This document shows, piece by piece, positions 15,295-18,934 of a DNA stretch of 18,934 bases (within the stretch, counting starts at the first letter, position 1; every line of letters begins with the position of its first letter). The notes beneath the pieces are model-generated. The model searched no databases. It saw only the letters and a list, made by a program, of their open reading frames with translations, and was not told where the DNA came from. Source of the stretch: Planctomycetota bacterium (lineage in GTDB: Bacteria > Planctomycetota > UBA1135 > GCA-002686595); NCBI GenBank assembly GCA_022447405.1, contig JAKVCE010000011.1, positions 1 to 18,934 of the forward strand, read 5' to 3'. The position numbers and the translations under genes were made by a program.

Positions 15295-16239
15295 CTAGTT
15301 CGTGGAGGCGTTCGTTCCGGCCGAGGCGCCATAGACCTTCTTCGGAAACTGAGGCTCCTTGAGCGCCTCGAACCAAGCCGCGGCCTTCTCGTGGGCCCCC
15401 TCAGTTCCCGTGTCGAGGACGAAGAAGCGCTCGCGCTCCCCCTTGCTCATCGCGAGCTGCATCGTCCCTTGGGACTTGTGGGCGGCGATGACCCAGTTCA
15501 CGACGACCCGATAGTCGAGCTTGTCGCGGTGGCCGAAGGGCTGCGTGCGGTCAAAGACGTGCACGGGGCCCTCGACAGCGCGAGCCTCCAGGTAGCCGGG
15601 GAGCTCGGTGAACTGCATGAGCGCGTTGGTGGTCGCGCCGAAGAGGACCGGTCGCGAAGCTCTGTCCATGCGCTTCACCGCGCGCAGGGCGAGGATGGTC
15701 GCGGCTTGGTGGTGGCCGTGCGTGGTCGGGATGGGGAGGTGACAGAGGACGAAGTCATAGTCGCCCTCACGGAGCGCGCGGTCGATCGCGAGCTCGACCT
15801 TCGTGAGCTCCCAGACGTCGGTGTCGAGCACCTCGCCGGGGTCCTGGGAGTATCGGTGGTCCTGCTGGTTCAAGAAGAGCGCGTCGCGCACGCCGAGGTA
15901 GCGGCAGCCCTCGAGGAACTCCTCGCGGCGGATCCTCGGCAGGTGAGCGCGGCCGACCTCCTCTTCGGTGAGCTCGAGCCCATAGATGCGCTCAGCGAGG
16001 GTCGAGTACTTGAAGCCGCCCTCACCGTTGGTGATGAGCAAGATGTCGCAGGCGCCGCCCAAGTGGGTAGCGGTCTTGAAGAGGGTCCCCGCGAAGACGG
16101 TCTCGTCGTCCGGGTGCGCGACGACGCAGAGGACCTTGGGGCCCTCGGGCGCGGCGAGCTCAGTCACGCTCACCCGAGCGGAGCCGTGCGGCGCAGCGCA
16201 GGAGGCGGTGAGGAGTGCGAGGGCGAGGAGGGCGCGCAT
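15295..16239 (-). CDS. PIG-L family deacetylase, probable lipoprotein
   Basis: This 314-aa protein begins MRALLALALLTASCAAP, a short lipoprotein signal with acylation Cys C14. The mature part is a PIG-L/LmbE fold: AHPDDE at 41-46 (H42, D44, D45) supplies two Zn ligands and the catalytic Asp, and THGHHQAA around 173-180 supplies the third ligand (H177). PIG-L enzymes remove N-acetyl groups from GlcNAc-type substrates, using Zn2+. An exported, lipid-anchored member probably acts on a saccharide in the periplasm or at the cell surface. The start is 5 nt after the stop of the Tat-exported TIM barrel, and the enolase gene follows 27 nt later, so all belong to one operon. Fold and metal motif are confident; the acetylated substrate is not known. 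Confidence 0.88.
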   Translation of the reverse strand: MRALLALALLTASCAAPHGSARVSVTELAAPEGPKVLCVVAHPDDETVFAGTLFKTATHLGGACDILLITNGEGGFKYSTLAERIYGLELTEEEVGRAHLPRIRREEFLEGCRYLGVRDALFLNQQDHRYSQDPGEVLDTDVWELTKVELAIDRALREGDYDFVLCHLPIPTTHGHHQAATILALRAVKRMDRASRPVLFGATTNALMQFTELPGYLEARAVEGPVHVFDRTQPFGHRDKLDYRVVVNWVIAAHKSQGTMQLAMSKGERERFFVLDTGTEGAHEKAAAWFEALKEPQFPKKVYGASAGTNASTN

Positions 16240-16244
16240 CGGAC

Positions 16245-17150
16245 TCAGCGAGAGAAGACGTCGTCCATGTTCTTGGAGATCTCGGCGAGCCTGTCGCGAC
16301 CGCCGCCGCCGACCTCTGCGGAGCCCCAGCCCTCGTAGCCGATGTCTGCGAGGGCGGCCATGACCTCAGACCAGCCAGCGCTCGACTCGGGCGCGCCGAT
16401 CTTGCAGTCGAAGCCCTTCCAGATCCCCTCGGACTCCATCTTCGCGCGGCTGTAGTCCTTGATGTCGAGCTTGATGATGCGCTCACCCAAGGTCGTCACC
16501 CAGTTCACCGGGTCGTCGTAGCGGACGATGTTGCCGACGTCGAAGTACCAGCCGAGGTGGTCGTCCTTGAACTGGTCGACGTAGCGCGCGGCCTCCTTGG
16601 CGTCGGTGATGAAGTCATTCCAGACGTTCTCGAGCGCGATCTTCACGTCGAGCTCGCGGGCGAGGGGGAGGACGGCGGAGAGCTCGTGCGTCGAGCGCTC
16701 CCACGCGTCCTTGTAGCTGACGTTCGAGTTGCAGACGCCGGGGACCAAGAGGACCGTCGACGCGCCGTAGAGGCGCGCGTCACGGAGCGCCGTCTCGAGG
16801 CCAGCGACGCCCTCTGCTCGCACCCCTTCCTTCGGGTCCGAGAGGGGCTTGGACCAGTGGGTGGAGCAGACGACGCCCGGGACCTCGAAGCCGACCTCGA
16901 TCTTGGCGTCGACGACCTCCTTCCAGTCGTAGCCGCTGGGCCCGTCCATCTCGACGCCGTCAAAGCCGACGTCCTTCAGGAGCTGGAACTTCTCGACGAG
17001 GGTCTCACCTTCGCCGACCATCCCGATCTTGCAGCACTTCTTGAGCTTGCCGCGCATGGGCGAGTCAGCGCTGTGGGCTTTGAGGTTCATGAAGAGGGGA
17101 GCGGAGGCCAGGCCGGCGAGGACCGCGCGGCGGTTCGGTCGAGGGTTCAT
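16245..17150 (-). CDS. Tat-exported sugar phosphate isomerase/epimerase-like TIM barrel
   Basis: The start at 17150 gives a 301-aa protein with a Tat signal (PNRRAVLAGLASAPLFM); a longer frame to 17336 adds arginine- and serine-rich residues with no family likeness and is rejected. The barrel carries metal-site segments E174 (ALENVWND), D204 (WYFDVGN), D229 (KLDIKDYS) and E279 (GSAEVGGG). D229 stands where many relatives have His, so the site is E-D-D-E rather than E-D-H-E. An STHWSKPLSD segment after beta-3 is typical of xylose-isomerase-like proteins in planctomycetes. It is the first gene of the four-gene operon leading to the PIG-L lipoprotein, enolase-type and OYE-type enzymes. Export together with the PIG-L enzyme suggests these two act outside the cytosol and the other two inside. 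The substrate is unknown. Confidence 0.82.
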   Translation of the reverse strand: MNPRPNRRAVLAGLASAPLFMNLKAHSADSPMRGKLKKCCKIGMVGEGETLVEKFQLLKDVGFDGVEMDGPSGYDWKEVVDAKIEVGFEVPGVVCSTHWSKPLSDPKEGVRAEGVAGLETALRDARLYGASTVLLVPGVCNSNVSYKDAWERSTHELSAVLPLARELDVKIALENVWNDFITDAKEAARYVDQFKDDHLGWYFDVGNIVRYDDPVNWVTTLGERIIKLDIKDYSRAKMESEGIWKGFDCKIGAPESSAGWSEVMAALADIGYEGWGSAEVGGGGRDRLAEISKNMDDVFSR

Positions 17151-17219
17151 AAGCCCTGGTTTGAGGGGGAGTGATGTGCGTGCCTGCGCGAGGGCGCTGG
17201 CCGATGACGCACAGGATAC

Positions 17220-17240
17220 GCCCGGAGAGCGCTCCCGGGC
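17220..17240 (-). terminator. GC-rich hairpin after the GH5 gene
   Basis: GCCCGG (17220-17225) and CCGGGC (17235-17240) form a 6-bp all-GC stem with a 9-nt loop, beginning 8 nt past the stop of the GH5 gene in its direction of transcription. No T-run follows. It may separate the GH5 transcription unit from the operon starting at 17150, whose promoter would lie in 17151-17219. Confidence 0.4.
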
Positions 17241-17247
17241 AGGTCTC

Positions 17248-18384
17248 CTAGCCCTGGAGGACCTCGAGGAGCGGTGAGTCCTTCGTGAAGTTGCGCGTGG
17301 GCTGGATCGAGAGGGAGTAGTTGCCCCACCACTCACCGGCTGCCCAGTAGACCCCCTCCATGGCGGCGTCGCTGAGGACGCGCACGAAGCGCTTCACGAC
17401 CTCCTGCCAGGCCTGGTCGTTCGCGGGCACGCCGAACTCGCCGATCATTCCGGTGACGCGGTTGCGTCGGCACCAGTCGATGAAGGGCATCACGCGGTCG
17501 ACGCCGCGGCTCATCATGCGCGGGTCCTCGTCGTACTCCTGGGCGAAGGAGCGGGTGTACTTGCCCGATCCGTTGGAGTCGAAGTAGCAGTGGGCCTCGT
17601 AGACGGTCCGACCTAAGGGGTCGCGGATCCAAGGCTGCGACCCGTTGATCTCGGCCCATCGCTGCGCGTTGCTCCAGCCGTCGCCGCCGACAAAGATCCG
17701 CTTGGTGTCACCGTCCGCGCGCAGCGCTTGGACGACGCCTTGTGAGACGCTCCTCCAAGGGATGCGTCCGAGGGAGTGCGGCTCGTTCATGATTCCCCAG
17801 CCGTCGATCCCTTGGTGCTCGCCGAGGGCGTCGGAGATGCGGAGCCAGAGGTTCGTCAAGTGCTCTGGCGTGATGGGGACTCGCTTGCCGACGCGCTCGC
17901 CGAGCGCGCATGCTGTCGGGACGCCGTTGATGGGCATCACATAACGAGCGTAGTTGTGGCAGTCGAGGATGACGCGCGCACCGTTGCTCTTGGCCCAGTC
18001 CGCGCAGCGGCGGAGATGGCCGAGCTCGCTCTGGTTGAGGGTGCCGCCAGGCTTTGGTTGCAGCCGCTCCCAGCGGAAGGGGACGCGCTGGAGGCGGAAG
18101 CCGCGGTCCGCAAAGTAGGCGAAGGTCTTCTCTGAGTTGAAGGTGTAGTCCTGACCGAGGGTGCCAGGGTGCTCGTTGGAGAAGGAGGGGCGGTCCGTGC
18201 TGAACTCGCCGCCGGCGAGCGAGACGCCGATGCGTGAACGAGTCATGCCTTCCGCTGTAGGTCCGTCGAGGAGCGAGTACGCCACAGGGACGGCGAGCGC
18301 CGCGCCAGTCGCAGCGAGGACTCCGCGCCTACTGAGCCCTCCACGAGGGGTCTCTCTAAAGTGTCCTTGTTCCGGTCCTTCCAT
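17248..18384 (-). CDS. Tat-exported GH5 family glycoside hydrolase (cellulase-like)
   Basis: The 378-aa protein has a Tat signal at 17-39 (LSRRGVLAATGAALAVPVAY) and then a GH5 (beta/alpha)8 barrel. Signatures in order are RVPFRWERLQP (100-110), LDCHNY with H143 and N144, GWGIMNEPH with acid/base E201, YEAHCYFD with H265, GEFGVP with nucleophile E316, and YWAAGEWWG with the platform Trp W347. All GH5 catalytic residues are present, so it should be active on a beta-1,4-linked or similar glucan or mannan. The loop SNGSGKYTRSF resembles bacterial endoglucanase members. It starts 50 nt after the stop of a probable outer-membrane beta-barrel gene, a pairing seen in exopolysaccharide export loci, where a glycosidase trims or releases the polymer. 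Nutritional degradation of plant or algal glucan is the alternative. Confidence 0.88.
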   Translation of the reverse strand: MEGPEQGHFRETPRGGLSRRGVLAATGAALAVPVAYSLLDGPTAEGMTRSRIGVSLAGGEFSTDRPSFSNEHPGTLGQDYTFNSEKTFAYFADRGFRLQRVPFRWERLQPKPGGTLNQSELGHLRRCADWAKSNGARVILDCHNYARYVMPINGVPTACALGERVGKRVPITPEHLTNLWLRISDALGEHQGIDGWGIMNEPHSLGRIPWRSVSQGVVQALRADGDTKRIFVGGDGWSNAQRWAEINGSQPWIRDPLGRTVYEAHCYFDSNGSGKYTRSFAQEYDEDPRMMSRGVDRVMPFIDWCRRNRVTGMIGEFGVPANDQAWQEVVKRFVRVLSDAAMEGVYWAAGEWWGNYSLSIQPTRNFTKDSPLLEVLQG

Positions 18385-18434
18385 CGCGAGGTGGCCGAGG
18401 TCACAGATCTCGGCTCGACTCCCTTGATGACAGA

Positions 18435-18934
18435 CTACGGCATCCGGATCAGGAAGAACAAACGCGCGCTGGTCCTATCGACGACGTTGGAGCGCAGGGC
18501 GGAGGTCTCTGCCGCGAAGCTGACAGCCTCAGAGACCTCATATGCGGCCGTGAGGCCGAAGTGAGTGTAGTTCTCTGAGTTGTTGTCGAGCATGATGTTC
18601 GCCTTCACTGCGTACCAGATGTCCTCGGAGCCGTGGTAGAGCTCAGGGTTCAGCCAGTGCTTCCACTCGATCCCTGCGCTATAGAGCATGTAGTTGCCCG
18701 GCGCAAAGTAGGGGTGGGTGGCCTCGAAGGGTGAGGTCGGGTTGACAGCCTCTTCGAAGTCGTCCTGGTTCGCGAAGTCCTTGAAGTCGAGCTTCATCAG
18801 GAGCTTGAGCTGCTGCGGGGGCAGCGAATACAGGTAGGACGCGTAGGTGTTCAGCTCGTAGAGAGTGTTCCGGTCTGAATAGTCGGCGTAGGTGAAGTTT
18901 CCGCCGTGGTCCCACATCCGGTTGGGCTTCGAGT
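18435..18934 (-). CDS. Probable outer-membrane beta-barrel protein, 3' part only
   Basis: The frame runs out of the window on the right; 165 codons of the C-terminus are visible, and the internal Met at 18917 is not taken as the start because SKPNR precedes it in frame. The sequence has many short amphipathic stretches rich in aromatic residues (YELNTYASYLYSL, YMLYSAGIEW, DIWYAVKANIML, YTHFGLTAAYEV) separated by polar turns, and ends with TSARLFFLIRMP, like a closing barrel strand. No family is recognisable with certainty. The GH5 gene lies 50 nt downstream on the same strand and is probably co-transcribed, so a porin or polysaccharide-export barrel is a reasonable guess. TonB-type receptor and cellulose-export barrel are alternatives that need the missing N-terminal part. 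Confidence 0.5.
   Translation of the reverse strand, partial: SKPNRMWDHGGNFTYADYSDRNTLYELNTYASYLYSLPPQQLKLLMKLDFKDFANQDDFEEAVNPTSPFEATHPYFAPGNYMLYSAGIEWKHWLNPELYHGSEDIWYAVKANIMLDNNSENYTHFGLTAAYEVSEAVSFAAETSALRSNVVDRTSARLFFLIRMP

Noticed and set aside
13381..16338. Very long plus-strand open frames (378 and 520 aa) antisense to the enolase, PIG-L and flavoprotein genes
   Set aside because: They cross several real genes, have low-complexity Ala/Val/Glu/Arg content and no recognisable fold. They are by-products of high GC.
17151..17336. N-terminal extension of the Tat-exported TIM barrel at 16245-17150
   Set aside because: It is Arg/Ser-rich, overlaps the end of the GH5 gene, and precedes a proper Tat signal.

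Overview
The window is GC-rich DNA that reads as a planctomycete (Planctomycetota). The grounds are two very large exported proteins joining a beta-propeller 'membrane-bound dehydrogenase' domain, HEAT-like repeats and a CxxCH heme domain (the PVC-type architecture), several Tat-exported sugar-isomerase-like TIM barrels, weak or absent Shine-Dalgarno sites, and a secreted-protein C-terminal domain ending in an NLSSALGITF-type strand. Placement nearer the Saltatorellus/Rohdeia-like lineages is recollection, not something computed. I see no tRNA, rRNA, CRISPR array, insertion sequence or phage gene.

Layout. (1) 1-591, plus: 3' end of a probable pyroglutamyl-peptidase-like (C15) enzyme fused to a planctomycete C-terminal beta domain. 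(2) 601-5732, minus: three-gene operon of Tat-exported TIM-barrel isomerase/epimerase, 1099-aa propeller/HEAT/heme protein, and Tat-exported hydroxypyruvate-isomerase-like protein. (3) 5733-5900: divergent promoter region. (4) 5901-10305, plus: translationally coupled operon of cytosolic TIM-barrel isomerase/epimerase, Gfo/Idh/MocA oxidoreductase, and 854-aa propeller/HEAT/cytochrome c protein. The genes overlap by 4 nt and start at GTG, GTG and TTG. (5) 10306-10705: an AT-richer island with one small membrane protein gene on the minus strand and a run of ten G. (6) 10706-12400, plus: Nramp-related transporter without the canonical metal-site motif. (7) 12397-17150, minus: tight four-gene operon of Tat-exported TIM barrel, PIG-L deacetylase lipoprotein, enolase-superfamily enzyme, and old-yellow-enzyme-family flavoprotein. 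(8) 17248-18934, minus: Tat-exported GH5 glycosidase behind the 3' end of a probable outer-membrane beta-barrel gene.

How the genes may work together (inference). The two divergent operons repeat one theme: a TIM-barrel sugar isomerase/epimerase or lyase next to a c-heme, propeller-type exported dehydrogenase, with an NAD(P)-dependent Gfo/Idh/MocA enzyme on one side. This fits oxidation of sugars or glycosides followed by isomerisation or beta-elimination of the keto-sugar, partly in the periplasm with electrons passed to c-type hemes and partly in the cytosol with NAD(P). The four-gene operon at 12.4-17.2 kb adds a deacetylase, a likely acid-sugar dehydratase or racemase and an ene-reductase-like enzyme, and could be a second, uncharacterised catabolic route. 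The GH5 enzyme and beta-barrel resemble polysaccharide export or turnover loci. No substrate can be read from the sequence.
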